DNA of 64,000 bases from JAIEPM01 sp964546815 (GCA_964546815.1 CAZJLR010000001.1:124001-188000); one strand, 5' to 3'. Positions 35,213-44,226 are shown, numbered from the stretch's first letter. The notes: generated from the sequence alone by a model not told the origin. Made by a program: numbers and translations.

Positions 35213-36679
35213 ATGGCAGAACTATTTTTCAACACCCAGGCGCTGCAAGACTACGTTTGTGCTATCACACAGCTCATTCACGCACATCCGTGGATAACTT
35301 GCATCTGCTTTTACATTTTCGGCACATGCGTCGGCAGCTTCCTCAATGTTCTGGCGTTGCGTTCGCTCAAAGAAGAATCGGTGCTCTGGCCATCATCTTA
35401 TTGCCCCAATTGCATGCACAACCTGGCACCATGGGACAACATACCGGTTATTTCATACACTCTCCTGGGCGGCCGTTGTCGATATTGTCGTGTGGGAATT
35501 TCCTGGCAATATCCATTTGTAGAAGTTTGCACCGGGCTACTCTACGCAGCCGTGGCTTATGTATTCGTTTTAAAACGCATACCGCTGGAAAATTTTGATT
35601 CGCTCAGAACAACTGCATTTTCAATTGAATACACACGCGATTTATTTCAATCAATCCAGCACGGCAAGCACCTCGTTGGCACAATTCAAAGCCTTGACTC
35701 TCCAGAATTATGGTTCTATAAATATGGATTAGTTCTTGGCTGCCTTGCATTTACCTCAACTCTGGTAGCAGTTTGCATTACTGATTTCCGCGAAAAATTG
35801 ATCCCGCACGAAATCACATATCCATCGATGTTAGTTGGTATTGCCTTTAGTGCTTTGATCAGAGGCGACATTCTCGGAACAATGGCCGGAATCGGCGCCA
35901 GCTATATCATTTTCGACTTTATGGCATTTTATGGACGCTATCCATATATCTGGATGAATATGTTCATGCAAGCCAAAGAAAATAAGAACAAAGAAGTCAA
36001 TAAGACAGCAGATACATTAATAGACAGATCGGTCGAAGCCCAAGACTCAACTGGTTCTCAAGCATCTGCGCCCGAGCTTGAACTTGCTCAGGAAAATTCA
36101 GCTGAGACGATCAAAACAGAAAGCTCAGCAGAAAAAGATACTGTCAAAGAGAACTCGGCAGATCAAAATCAAACAAATCAAAGTGCCGAAGGTCCAGCCG
36201 CAACTGAAAATGCGGACGCAGAACTTCTTGACGAATCTGAAGAAATCGAAGTTATGGGTGGCGGAGATGCGGTACTATCGGCGGTGATGTCAGCATATCT
36301 TGGTTGGCAAGGACTGGTGCTTGCTCTAATTATCGGATTCATCTCTGGAGCCGTGATGGGACTTGTCTACCTGGCAATCGAAATGAAAAAAGCAGGGATA
36401 TTAAAGGAATGCGGACAGAAGTCTCTCATCTTTGCAATTGCCTTTGGATCGCTGATGGCAGGCTTCACATATTTCATGATGTCAGGGTTATCCAGCGACC
36501 ATGAAGCGCTGATAAAAACTACAATGAATTCTTTTTTGATGTGCGCAGTAGCAGGTGCTTTATTAGGCATGATACTGGTCGGAACCAGGGTTTCCAAGCC
36601 TTTTCCGTTCGGCCCGGCGCTTGCACTTGGAGGATTAATCGCAATGTTTTTGATTCCGTACTGGCTTCCTTTCTATTAA
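35213..36679 (+). CDS. pilD: Prepilin peptidase (PilD/GspO) with acidic insertion
   Basis: Membrane aspartyl protease and N-methylase that matures type IV pilins. The N-terminal methylase part has the four-Cys zinc motif CPNC...CRYC (about 63-92). The two catalytic aspartates are Asp191 (ITDFREKLIP) and Asp352 (GGGDAVLSA, the GxGD motif). Membrane helices surround both. At 488 residues it is about twice the usual length. The excess is a soluble, Glu/Ser/Gln/Asn-rich segment of about 90 residues (about 255-345) inserted between the two catalytic halves, plus extra C-terminal helices. The insert is probably cytoplasmic and disordered. The start directly follows the ABC permease stop. Confidence 0.93.
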   Translation: MAELFFNTQALQDYVCAITQLIHAHPWITCICFYIFGTCVGSFLNVLALRSLKEESVLWPSSYCPNCMHNLAPWDNIPVISYTLLGGRCRYCRVGISWQYPFVEVCTGLLYAAVAYVFVLKRIPLENFDSLRTTAFSIEYTRDLFQSIQHGKHLVGTIQSLDSPELWFYKYGLVLGCLAFTSTLVAVCITDFREKLIPHEITYPSMLVGIAFSALIRGDILGTMAGIGASYIIFDFMAFYGRYPYIWMNMFMQAKENKNKEVNKTADTLIDRSVEAQDSTGSQASAPELELAQENSAETIKTESSAEKDTVKENSADQNQTNQSAEGPAATENADAELLDESEEIEVMGGGDAVLSAVMSAYLGWQGLVLALIIGFISGAVMGLVYLAIEMKKAGILKECGQKSLIFAIAFGSLMAGFTYFMMSGLSSDHEALIKTTMNSFLMCAVAGALLGMILVGTRVSKPFPFGPALALGGLIAMFLIPYWLPFY

Positions 36680-36730
36680 ATAGGGCATAATGGTGCTGGA
36701 GAGTTTGTCGATTGGAAAAGGGTGGCAATA

Positions 36731-38794
36731 GTGTTTGGATTCGGTAAAAAGGCTGGTCCTAATATCGGACTCGATATTAACAGCAGTACCATATCAGTAC
36801 TGCAACTAGAAAAAACCAAGACTGACTTGAGGGTGGCGAAGTTCGCCAGCACCCTCACGCCACCGGAGATAGTGCGCGAGGGTCTACTTTCAGACCCCGA
36901 GGCTGTCGGCGGTGCAGTCAGAGAGTTGCTTGACAGCGCAGGAATATTTGGCAAAGGTGCTGCACCGACTGCCAATATTGGTTTGCCTGGACAGTCAGTA
37001 GTCATCAGGTTAATGCCAGTTCCCAAAGGCATGCCGAATGAAGAATTAAATGATGTTGTCAGGCAAGAAGCAATCAACAATCTTCCATTTCCAATTGAAG
37101 AAGCCAATCTTGACTGGACACGCGTCCCAGGCACAGGTCGCACAGACCCAGACGGTGTCGAACGCGAAGACATTTTGCTTGGCGCAATACAGAAAGTTAT
37201 CGTTGACGGTTACTGGCGCATGGCTGAAGTTGCCGGTGTCCAAATCGGCAAACTAGAAATTAGTTCACTGGCAGCTGTCAGAGCCCTGGCTTTTTCAGGA
37301 CAACTCGGCAAAGAAGCTCTTTCATTAGTAGTCAACATAAGACAAGATGCAACCGACATAACTCTGGTCAACAAATCGGTTCCATTATTCAGCCGTTCAG
37401 TATTGCTTGGCGTTGAAACCATCATGGAATCAATGCAGCGCAGCATCAATGCCAGCGCTGAAGAAGCCCAGGCGCTGCTGCCACGCATCCAACTGCTTGG
37501 CGTGCCGACTGTAGACCCAAGACTTGGACAGGCAGCACAGGTTGCCCGTTCAGTATGCGGCGACCTCACTGCAGAAGTTGGACGTTCGCTTGAATTCTAC
37601 ATGTCTCAAGTTGGTATGGTTCGCGTAGACTCGGTTATAGTCTGCGGTCCTGGTATTGCAATTCCTGAAATCGATCAGTTTATTGCCAACCGTCTAAACC
37701 TCAACACAACAATCGCCAATCCATTCCAGGGCGTGGTTTACGACCGCAACCAGATTATCGATGAGCGTCGTCCATATCACACCATGCTTATGGGTCTGCA
37801 AGTAGATCCTGCAAGCATCGCAAGCAAAACAGTCTCCATCGACCTCAACGCCGGTGCGCCCGAAGAAGGTGCCTATGGCGGTGATGACGGCGAAGAAGGT
37901 GAAGCAGTTGAAGAAGTCGACACCCCATGGTTTGTGCCCGGTCTGCTGGTCAGCGGGGGCATCATGGCATTGTTGATAGTTGCATATTGCTTCGTCCAAT
38001 ACGCTCAACTGCCACAAAAAGAAAATGAACTGGCAGACCTCGATAAGGCAATCACAAGCTCTAAGGCTCAGCTAGATCAGCTCAATTCAGCCCAGGAAAA
38101 TGTGGTCGCTCTTGAAAATCGCAAGAGAGCGCTTGACGAGATAGTCAATCACGGCACTCCTATGACTGTTGTGATGCAAACTCTCAAAGAAAACGTACCG
38201 CAAGGTGTAAACGTCCAAAACGTCAAAATCGGCGGAAACAGTGCCACAATCACCGGCGCATCATCAGACTTCTCCAAAGTTTCACACCTTTCAATCAACC
38301 TGCAAGGGTCGAATGTATTCCAAAACGTAGATGTTGAGCAAATCAAGCGAAACTACAATGCGCCTGGACGTATCAACTACTCACTTACTGCAACGTTGAC
38401 ACCGGACATCGGTCAAAAAACTGCCACTCCAAGTGACATCAACGTCAACCACACTGCGTCAGGCCCAGGCGACCTGCTAGCAGGGGCAACTGGTCCTCGG
38501 GTTTTGAATTTTTATTCTGCCCAGGTCTTAACTTGCCAGCAAATGAAGCCTGCAGTTGATCAAGCTCAACAAAAATATTCAGGTCAGTTCCAGTTCCAAA
38601 CAGTCGATGTCGACGATCCGAACAACGCTAACTTGATGAAAAAATACGATATTAGAACAGCCCCAGTCCTGGTTTTCCTCGACGCCCAAGGCAACGAGAG
38701 CGACCGCGTAAAAGGCTTTGACGGCAAGAGCGATGCTTTGTTTGCAGCTTGCGACAAGCTAAGCAAAGTGGCATCAAAATCCCCAACGAAGTAA
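36731..38794 (+). CDS. PilM-PilN fusion with C-terminal thioredoxin-fold domain
   Basis: Three pilus-assembly modules in one frame. Residues 1-350 are PilM, an actin-like ATPase of the inner-membrane alignment complex (MFGFGKKAGPNIGLDINSS, with GLPGQSVVIR and PFPIEEANLDW later). An acidic linker leads to one membrane helix (about 400-422) and a periplasmic PilN-like region (coiled coil then ferredoxin-like fold, VNVQNVKIGGNSATITG). In most bacteria PilM binds the short cytoplasmic tail of a separate PilN. The last 105 residues form a thioredoxin fold (VLNFYSAQ..., DVDDPNNANLMKKYDIRTAPVLVFLDAQG), with the cis-Pro kept but CGPC reduced to VLTC, so one Cys remains. I use the GTG at 36731, which gives the canonical MFGFGKK start after AAGGG; GTG 36722 is possible. 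Confidence 0.9.
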   Translation: MFGFGKKAGPNIGLDINSSTISVLQLEKTKTDLRVAKFASTLTPPEIVREGLLSDPEAVGGAVRELLDSAGIFGKGAAPTANIGLPGQSVVIRLMPVPKGMPNEELNDVVRQEAINNLPFPIEEANLDWTRVPGTGRTDPDGVEREDILLGAIQKVIVDGYWRMAEVAGVQIGKLEISSLAAVRALAFSGQLGKEALSLVVNIRQDATDITLVNKSVPLFSRSVLLGVETIMESMQRSINASAEEAQALLPRIQLLGVPTVDPRLGQAAQVARSVCGDLTAEVGRSLEFYMSQVGMVRVDSVIVCGPGIAIPEIDQFIANRLNLNTTIANPFQGVVYDRNQIIDERRPYHTMLMGLQVDPASIASKTVSIDLNAGAPEEGAYGGDDGEEGEAVEEVDTPWFVPGLLVSGGIMALLIVAYCFVQYAQLPQKENELADLDKAITSSKAQLDQLNSAQENVVALENRKRALDEIVNHGTPMTVVMQTLKENVPQGVNVQNVKIGGNSATITGASSDFSKVSHLSINLQGSNVFQNVDVEQIKRNYNAPGRINYSLTATLTPDIGQKTATPSDINVNHTASGPGDLLAGATGPRVLNFYSAQVLTCQQMKPAVDQAQQKYSGQFQFQTVDVDDPNNANLMKKYDIRTAPVLVFLDAQGNESDRVKGFDGKSDALFAACDKLSKVASKSPTK

Positions 38795-38820
38795 GATTGA
38801 AATTGAGAAAGAGGTAGCTC

Positions 38821-39531
38821 ATGGACCCCAGGGTAAAAGCATTAATTGTTGTTCTTCCACTCCTCATAGCAGCTTATGTAGGTTTTTCTCTTTTGATGCC
38901 TGCATTAGACGAAAGCGGAGCCAAAGATAAGGCAATTGAAGAAAAGAGAGTCGAACGCGACGGCTATGACACCAAAATCAAAGCAGGGTCTCAAGTATCG
39001 GCAAAACAAAACCAGCTAAACAAGGAAATTGCCGCACTTAGAGATTCAGTTCCGAAAGCCCCAGACATCGATCTACTTACAATAGATCTAGAAAAAATGT
39101 GCAAGGACGCCGGAATGAACATGGTCGCCATTCAGGGTCCAAAATCAGATGGAAACACGCCGGCACCAAAAGCTGTCGAATCTACAACAACCAAAAAGCA
39201 AGACAAGCTCAAAAACTTGCTCAAAGGAAATGCCACAGACAGCAGTGCTAGCACCGCTGCTGCCAACACAGGCGGAAAAGGCGAGCTAGAACAGAGCACA
39301 AAACAATTGATTGTCACTGGCGATTTCAACGGACTGGAAAAACTGGTCCACGAGCTTGAAACTTACCAACGTGTTGTAAAAATCGACAATATCAATTTCC
39401 ACCTTTCCAAAAAGCCCACAGGCAAGGACAAAGTCAAAATTGATGATCAGACACCTTCCGAAGGCGATGAGGTGGGCAATCCAGATCTGATGTTTATCAC
39501 ACTGGACATCACAACTTACTATCTGCCCTGA
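38821..39531 (+). CDS. pilO: PilO-like type IV pilus assembly protein
   Basis: Inner-membrane protein of 236 residues. One N-terminal helix (about 7-28, LIVVLPLLIAAYVGFSLLMP) is followed by a coiled coil (about 35-80) and a ferredoxin-like periplasmic domain (about 85-235), the PilO architecture. The motif DLLTIDLEKMCKDAGMNMVAI and the later LIVTGDFNGLEKLVHELETYQRVVKI are strongly PilO-like. A Lys/Ser/Thr-rich insertion (about 115-155) interrupts the domain. It starts 26 bases after the PilM-PilN fusion with AGAGGTAG upstream. PilO and PilN heterodimerise in other bacteria. Confidence 0.88.
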   Translation: MDPRVKALIVVLPLLIAAYVGFSLLMPALDESGAKDKAIEEKRVERDGYDTKIKAGSQVSAKQNQLNKEIAALRDSVPKAPDIDLLTIDLEKMCKDAGMNMVAIQGPKSDGNTPAPKAVESTTTKKQDKLKNLLKGNATDSSASTAAANTGGKGELEQSTKQLIVTGDFNGLEKLVHELETYQRVVKIDNINFHLSKKPTGKDKVKIDDQTPSEGDEVGNPDLMFITLDITTYYLP

Positions 39532-39541
39532 GGACATGGGA

Positions 39542-40612
39542 ATGGACGACCAACAAAAAACTAGACTGATTGTAATCTGCGCTGCCGGCTTAGTCCTCTT
39601 GGGTGTTGCCGGATGGTGGATGATGTCGCAAAACAAAAGCGCTGAAGAAGCTGAGCAAGCTAGCTCAGGCGGAACAGCTGCAGTGACAAAACCTGTAAAC
39701 ACTAATGCGGCAACAACTACTGCCAGCACAGCGGCTGCTACACCAGCAACTGGCACAGCAGCGCCGGGTACAGCTGCAGCACCAGGCACAGCGCCAGGCG
39801 CAGCAACTCCGACCACAGCAGCTAGTCCAACCGGAACAGCAGCTGCCCCAGCGGCTGGAGCACCAAACACACCGAAAAGCCTGGGCTTAGCTGGTGCTAT
39901 GGATCCTGACGCAGCCACAAATCCAATTGCCAATGCAGCGCCACCCCCAGGACAGCCACCAGTTATCGCTTCAGCTAACGTTCCTGGTTCAAACCCGATT
40001 GCCGCGCTTCCACCAGCTCCTGGCGGAGAACCTGTAAGACAGGCACCGGCAGGAAAATATCCTTCAACCAAGCGCGATGAAGCAGTTTCTGTAGCCAGAC
40101 AGGTAGCCGGACGACAAGATCCGATGGCAGGTACTTTTGAAAAGGTGCCTTACCCAGCTCCATGGTCTAAAGCCGGTTCAGGCGGCGGTCGTACCAGCAG
40201 CGACGACGAAAATGATGCAAACAAAGAAAATAACAAAGACAACGAGAAGAAAGCAGAAAAAGTTCTGCCTCCTCCACCTCCTCCAAGTGTAGAAAAACCG
40301 GTGGCACCACCACCGCCAACTACAGCTGATGCACCATCATTGCCAATCGACAACTTGCCACAACCTCCAGACAAGCCGCTGGTTACACCAAGCTTGAAAC
40401 TGAGCGGAATTCTGGGCAACAAAGCAGTTCTTTCAGTACCAATGCAATTGCGCACTCAAAACAAATGGCCATCAGTTATTTGTTTGGGTCCTGGCGAAAA
40501 ATTTGAAGATCCTGCCAACGGATCATTCAGCGTAGTTTCGGTTGACCAGGACAGCGTAACCATCGATGAAGAAGGCGAACGCTCAGTTAAGAGCCTTCCC
40601 CAAATCAAGTAA
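39542..40612 (+). CDS. PilP-like protein: membrane anchor, Ala/Thr/Pro-rich stalk, C-terminal beta domain
   Basis: About 356 residues. An N-terminal membrane helix (about 8-28) is followed by a long Ala/Thr/Gly/Pro-rich region, probably an extended periplasmic stalk. The last 70 residues (LSGILGNKAVLSVP..., CLGPGEKFEDP, GSFSVVSVDQDSVTIDEEGE) match the pattern of PilP/GspC homology domains, which link the inner-membrane PilMNO complex to the secretin. Unlike classical PilP it is anchored by a helix, not a lipid. The ATG at 39542 has GAGG eight bases upstream; ATG 39536 is only two bases from it. Its position after PilO supports the PilP call. No secretin (PilQ) follows in this window. Confidence 0.7.
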   Translation: MDDQQKTRLIVICAAGLVLLGVAGWWMMSQNKSAEEAEQASSGGTAAVTKPVNTNAATTTASTAAATPATGTAAPGTAAAPGTAPGAATPTTAASPTGTAAAPAAGAPNTPKSLGLAGAMDPDAATNPIANAAPPPGQPPVIASANVPGSNPIAALPPAPGGEPVRQAPAGKYPSTKRDEAVSVARQVAGRQDPMAGTFEKVPYPAPWSKAGSGGGRTSSDDENDANKENNKDNEKKAEKVLPPPPPPSVEKPVAPPPPTTADAPSLPIDNLPQPPDKPLVTPSLKLSGILGNKAVLSVPMQLRTQNKWPSVICLGPGEKFEDPANGSFSVVSVDQDSVTIDEEGERSVKSLPQIK

Positions 40613-40615
40613 GAG

Positions 40616-41125
40616 ATGACTAGTCGCGTTATTAGTTTTGAAGAAGCTCTTCGCGGCAGCGAGGAGCTTCTTCTAGATTTAGAGGAATCGGGTCCAACTG
40701 AAGAGAGACTGGAAATGCTCTCAGATATGTTGAACTCACAACAGTCCTGCAGAGGCTTTTTCGTTTTCTTCCTTACAGGCGATTCTAAGCTTGCAGACGA
40801 ACCGGCCGATTACATGCTGTCGGCACTGAGAGCCAGTGAACACGTGCCTGAATTGCTGGCCAAAAACTTAGTCATGTCAGTGACTATGCAAATTACTCAT
40901 CAGAGAACCGGCGATCAGCGCAACGCCGAAGGATCGCAAACTGTGGCGCGCCGCAGTGCGGCTTTGATTCAAAAACTCGAATCACCTGAGGTTCGAACCA
41001 AGCTTGTGGAAATGCGTTCGTCAATCAGCTCCAAAGCTGGAGTTTTTGCCGATTTCCTTCGTCGCTGGGCATACGATGACGAGCAACTAAGAGCAGCAAA
41101 CGCAGCAATCGAAAAGCTGCTTTGA
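40616..41125 (+). CDS. Conserved-looking soluble protein of unknown function at end of pilus operon
   Basis: A 169-residue, largely helical, acidic protein that I do not recognise. There is no signal peptide or membrane helix. It contains a central aliphatic stretch (CRGFFVFFLTGDSKLADEP) and evenly spaced helices (SEHVPELLAKNLVMSVTMQI, RRSAALIQKLES). The start lies four bases after the PilP-like stop, so it is expressed with the pilus genes. It may be a cytoplasmic accessory factor for pilus function; gene order is the only evidence. Confidence 0.7.
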   Translation: MTSRVISFEEALRGSEELLLDLEESGPTEERLEMLSDMLNSQQSCRGFFVFFLTGDSKLADEPADYMLSALRASEHVPELLAKNLVMSVTMQITHQRTGDQRNAEGSQTVARRSAALIQKLESPEVRTKLVEMRSSISSKAGVFADFLRRWAYDDEQLRAANAAIEKLL

Positions 41126-41150
41126 GCCAAAATTATTAGCTAAAGATAGA

Positions 41151-41735
41151 CTACAAAGCGCGCTTAAACACTTTGTCTTCGGCAATTAGCTCATTGAAAA
41201 TTTCGTCCAGGCAAGACGGCCCATCTTGCACCGCAGGTGGTGCAGGTTCGTTTTTCTGCCTCGATTCAACCGGAGGGGGCGTCATGATTGGTTCAAAATA
41301 TGGTGCAGGCTCTCCAGCAAAACTGCCAATCGGCATGAGCTCAGTTGATTCTGATAGCACAACGGTTTTAATCGGCTCTGTGCCTAAGAAGAATGAAGCC
41401 CAATCACCATCTACTTTATTGAGTTCTTCAAGACGTTGCATCTCATCGAAGTTAATTGATGCATGAAGCTTGCGGACTTCGACTGTTGGCTTTTTATCAA
41501 CCTTTGTTTCGGGAGGCAATGGCTCAGCAAGCGCAGGCGATGAATCTTCTTCGAAAAAGGTTTGAGCTGTGCTTTCTATACTGCAGTCGTTTTCAAAAAC
41601 TTCCTCAGCTGGCTCATGTACTTCAGGCTTTACAGCTTTTGGGCTTCGAGAAAAACTGGGGAAATGAAGCGGACCCCGCTTCGGAATGGCCTTTTGATAA
41701 GACTTTGTGTTTACAAACTTACTGTGATGAAGCAT
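41151..41735 (-). CDS. Hypothetical Pro/Glu-rich protein
   Basis: A 194-residue protein with no family I can name. The first 25 residues are basic; the rest is acidic and Pro-rich, probably mostly disordered, with one possibly ordered stretch (ASINFDEMQRLEELNKVDGDWASFFLG). It ends in a short helix (CLDEIFNELIAEDKVFKRAL). AGAGG lies about nine bases before the ATG, which supports it over the overlapping plus-strand frame. It is convergent with the pilus operon, 25 bases away. Confidence 0.6.
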   Translation of the reverse strand: MLHHSKFVNTKSYQKAIPKRGPLHFPSFSRSPKAVKPEVHEPAEEVFENDCSIESTAQTFFEEDSSPALAEPLPPETKVDKKPTVEVRKLHASINFDEMQRLEELNKVDGDWASFFLGTEPIKTVVLSESTELMPIGSFAGEPAPYFEPIMTPPPVESRQKNEPAPPAVQDGPSCLDEIFNELIAEDKVFKRAL

Positions 41736-41960
41736 TTTTGCTTACCTCTACTGCTGACTTGCGCCAGAAAAAAATTGATTGCAAGAATGGAAGATGTGTT
41801 CCTCTTGCTATAACATCATTGAAGTTTCCAACACGTCTATTGGACAAAGTCCCAAAACAGACACTGGCAGTCAACACAGAGCAATTTGTCGACGTCTTGC
41901 TCCGGCTACAGTTTCTCTGCCATACTGCTTCTCAGGGTAAGATTTTTGATTTAGAGCAAT

Positions 41961-42764
41961 TTGAAAGTGATTCAATTCTTTTTCCACAATATCAAAAGCA
42001 CTTCGCTTACACTCATAGTTTTGCTCGTTTGCCTGCCGACGAGCGCTGAAAACAAAGGCGAAACTGAAAGAGAAAAGAACTCAGCGCCAGTCAACAAATT
42101 AGTAGAACCAAATAGCCATCTTGAAGGTCATATACAACAGTCAGGTGACGCCACGACTCACATTCATCGTCCTTTGGCTCCAGCAGCTACACATAAGCCT
42201 CAAGGCAAAGCGGACAAAGCTCTTAGCGCAGTCAAATCTTTGAACTTTGACCTCCAAGCAAAATCACTGAATGCTAAAGCAGATTCAAACTCTTCCTTAT
42301 TTAAGCAAACAAATGGAGCCAAAGACCAGAGTTCAAGGCAAGACCTCGACAACAAGCCTATTCCGGGTAGCATTGAGGCGAAAGATCTGCCTTACGATGA
42401 AGATCTCGGAGATCAAACAATCAATTGGGAACCCTGGCACAAACGCTTTATCGAATCTTTGTACGTAATTTTTCACAGAGCTAATAATGGCTCGGCACCA
42501 GGCTCAGCACGCATATTGATTCATGTGAGAAAGGACGGAGCACTTGCATTTGAAGCCGGCAGAGATTTTTATGCTCAATCAGCCCAGTTTAGAAATTTAC
42601 TAGAACGAAGCATCAAAATGCTTTCGCACTCAGCATCGCTAGAGTTTCCCGATGGCTCACGACGCGAAGAAGTTCAATTTACTATGACTATCAAATCATC
42701 AGCCGAAAGCGGAAAATCTAGCTACGGGTGGACGAAGGGCGATTTTGAAAAGCAAGGGCATTAG
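41961..42764 (+). CDS. Secreted protein with TonB C-terminal-like domain
   Basis: About 267 residues. The N-terminus is a signal peptide or anchor (hydrophobic SLTLIVLLVCLP, then TSA). A Lys/Ser/Asn-rich low-complexity region (about 32-155) precedes a C-terminal domain of about 90 residues (NWEPWHKRFIESLYVIF, SARILIHVRKDGALAFEAG, LLERSIKMLSHSASLEFPDG) with the beta-alpha-beta pattern of TonB_C/TolA-like proteins. The TTG at 41961 is the longest start; GTG 41967 is nearly equivalent. It is divergent from the hypothetical gene at 41151-41735, and no ExbB/ExbD partner is present. Energy transduction is therefore not established. Confidence 0.65.
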   Translation: MKVIQFFFHNIKSTSLTLIVLLVCLPTSAENKGETEREKNSAPVNKLVEPNSHLEGHIQQSGDATTHIHRPLAPAATHKPQGKADKALSAVKSLNFDLQAKSLNAKADSNSSLFKQTNGAKDQSSRQDLDNKPIPGSIEAKDLPYDEDLGDQTINWEPWHKRFIESLYVIFHRANNGSAPGSARILIHVRKDGALAFEAGRDFYAQSAQFRNLLERSIKMLSHSASLEFPDGSRREEVQFTMTIKSSAESGKSSYGWTKGDFEKQGH

Positions 42765-42773
42765 CAAAAATAA

Positions 42774-43406
42774 TCAAGCAATACCGCAGAGTATTCCGTA
42801 ATCAGCTGGCGTATCTACATTGAAATGCGCAGCATTTACCCCCCGCTCGGAGGGAAAAGAAAGTATGTCGGCATTTGATGTGGCAACGAAATCTTGAGCA
42901 AGATCTTTGCCTTCAAAAATTGCTTCTTCTAAAGCAGGTATGCAATTGCGAGAGTATACGCCAAGCAGCGGCTCATTTCTGCCATTGTGGCTGTATATCA
43001 GCATGTCTGATTCTGTTTTGTGAGCAGTCATTTTGCGCACCAGGTTTTTGTCCACAAAAGGCATGTCGCAGGGCACGACAAATGCACGATTGTAATTGGA
43101 CACCAAAAGTCCTGACAAAATTCCTACCAACGGACCCCGATTGGGCACAATGTCCCGTACCAAATTCGAGCTGATATGCTCGTATTCATCAGGATTATTG
43201 CTTACCAAAATTACTTCGGCAAACAATTCAGCCATCAAATCGTGCATGTGTTCAATCAAAGTTTTACCGGCATAGGGCAAGAAAGCCTTCTGCCTTCCCA
43301 TACGTTTACTGCGCCCGCCACACAAAATTATGCCGCTCATGGGCAATAGTGTAGAAAGGTCCGAAACATTGTCATCATGCCCTTTTAGAGACACGAATTT
43401 GAGCAT
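42774..43406 (-). CDS. mobA: Molybdenum cofactor guanylyltransferase
   Basis: Nucleotidyltransferase that attaches GMP to molybdopterin. The N-terminal MSGIILCGGRSKRMGRQKAF is the GTP-binding loop of the MobA family. The metal-binding Asp lies in VVPCDMPFVDK, and RNEPLLGVY and HFNVDTPADY complete the set. I start at the ATG 43406; the longer frame from 43460 runs into the enoyl-CoA hydratase gene. Even from 43406 the first 20 residues are not conserved, and the ATG at MSGI could be the true start. It is cotranscribed with the leucine-catabolic genes upstream without an evident metabolic link. No other molybdopterin genes are in the window. Confidence 0.88.
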   Translation of the reverse strand: MLKFVSLKGHDDNVSDLSTLLPMSGIILCGGRSKRMGRQKAFLPYAGKTLIEHMHDLMAELFAEVILVSNNPDEYEHISSNLVRDIVPNRGPLVGILSGLLVSNYNRAFVVPCDMPFVDKNLVRKMTAHKTESDMLIYSHNGRNEPLLGVYSRNCIPALEEAIFEGKDLAQDFVATSNADILSFPSERGVNAAHFNVDTPADYGILCGIA

Positions 43407-43422
43407 TTCGCTCTCTGACAAT

Positions 43423-44226
43423 TTACTCTCCCCGGTAAACGGGATCACGCTTTTCAGCAAATGCAGCCAAGCCTTCTAGTCTGTCTTTAGTATTTAGTAA
43501 TTGCAAATATGCTTTGGTCTCAAGAGCAAGACCAGCTGTCAAATCACGGTCAAAGCCATTATCAATGGCGAATTTAGCTGCTTTAAGAGCAAGCGGCGCA
43601 GCCGCAGAAATCTCTTTGGCCCAGGCTTTTGCCTGTGTAATCAGTTCGCTGTGTTCGCTTGCATCTTTTGGAGCAGCAGCTACAAGTTTGTGAACCAGTC
43701 CGATTTCGAATGCTTCTTTAGCTCCCATAGCACGCGCAGTGAGAATCATCTCTTTGGCTCTCGACTTTCCAATCAAGCGGCTCAGTCTTTGGGTTCCACC
43801 GGCACCAGGAATGATACCGAGACGCACTTCTGTAAGACGCAAAACCGCGTCTTCAGACATAATACGCAAGTCACAAGCCAGTGCAAGTTCGGTGCCACCA
43901 CCAAATGCCGAACCATTCAACGCAGCAATAACAGGTTGAGGCATTTGTTCAATCATTTGCATGGTCGATTGAATCAAACTCAAATAGTCTAAAGTTTGTC
44001 CTTCGGTCATGCCTTTGCGTTCACTCAAATCAGCGCCGGCACAAAAAACTTTGCAGCCGGCTCCGCTTATAATGATTACTCTTACATCTTTGTCGGCAGC
44101 CAGATCACGGCAAGCGGACTGCAATGCTTTTAGAATTTCGCTATTAAGACAGTTATGAACCTTGAGTCGGTTCAACTGCAAGCAAGCGACAGGACCATCT
44201 CTTTCAATAAGTAGCAAGTCACTCAT
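43423..44226 (-). CDS. Enoyl-CoA hydratase/isomerase family protein (methylglutaconyl-CoA hydratase candidate)
   Basis: Crotonase-fold enzyme of about 267 residues. The oxyanion-hole motifs are clear (CAGADLSER and GSAFGGGTELALACDLRI), and both catalytic-type glutamates are present (GGTELAL and EVRLGIIPGAGGTQRL). The ATG at 44226 overlaps the HMG-CoA lyase stop (ATGA), so I reject the longer frame to 44286. In leucine breakdown, a hydratase of this family makes HMG-CoA from 3-methylglutaconyl-CoA, and HMG-CoA lyase then cleaves it. The coupling of the two genes makes that the best guess over general beta-oxidation. Confidence 0.88.
   Translation of the reverse strand: MSDLLLIERDGPVACLQLNRLKVHNCLNSEILKALQSACRDLAADKDVRVIIISGAGCKVFCAGADLSERKGMTEGQTLDYLSLIQSTMQMIEQMPQPVIAALNGSAFGGGTELALACDLRIMSEDAVLRLTEVRLGIIPGAGGTQRLSRLIGKSRAKEMILTARAMGAKEAFEIGLVHKLVAAAPKDASEHSELITQAKAWAKEISAAAPLALKAAKFAIDNGFDRDLTAGLALETKAYLQLLNTKDRLEGLAAFAEKRDPVYRGE

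Noticed and set aside
41456..42049. Plus-strand frame of 197 residues
   Set aside because: It overlaps both the minus-strand gene at 41151-41735 (which has a good Shine-Dalgarno) and the start of the TonB-like gene, has no Shine-Dalgarno of its own and no recognisable domain.
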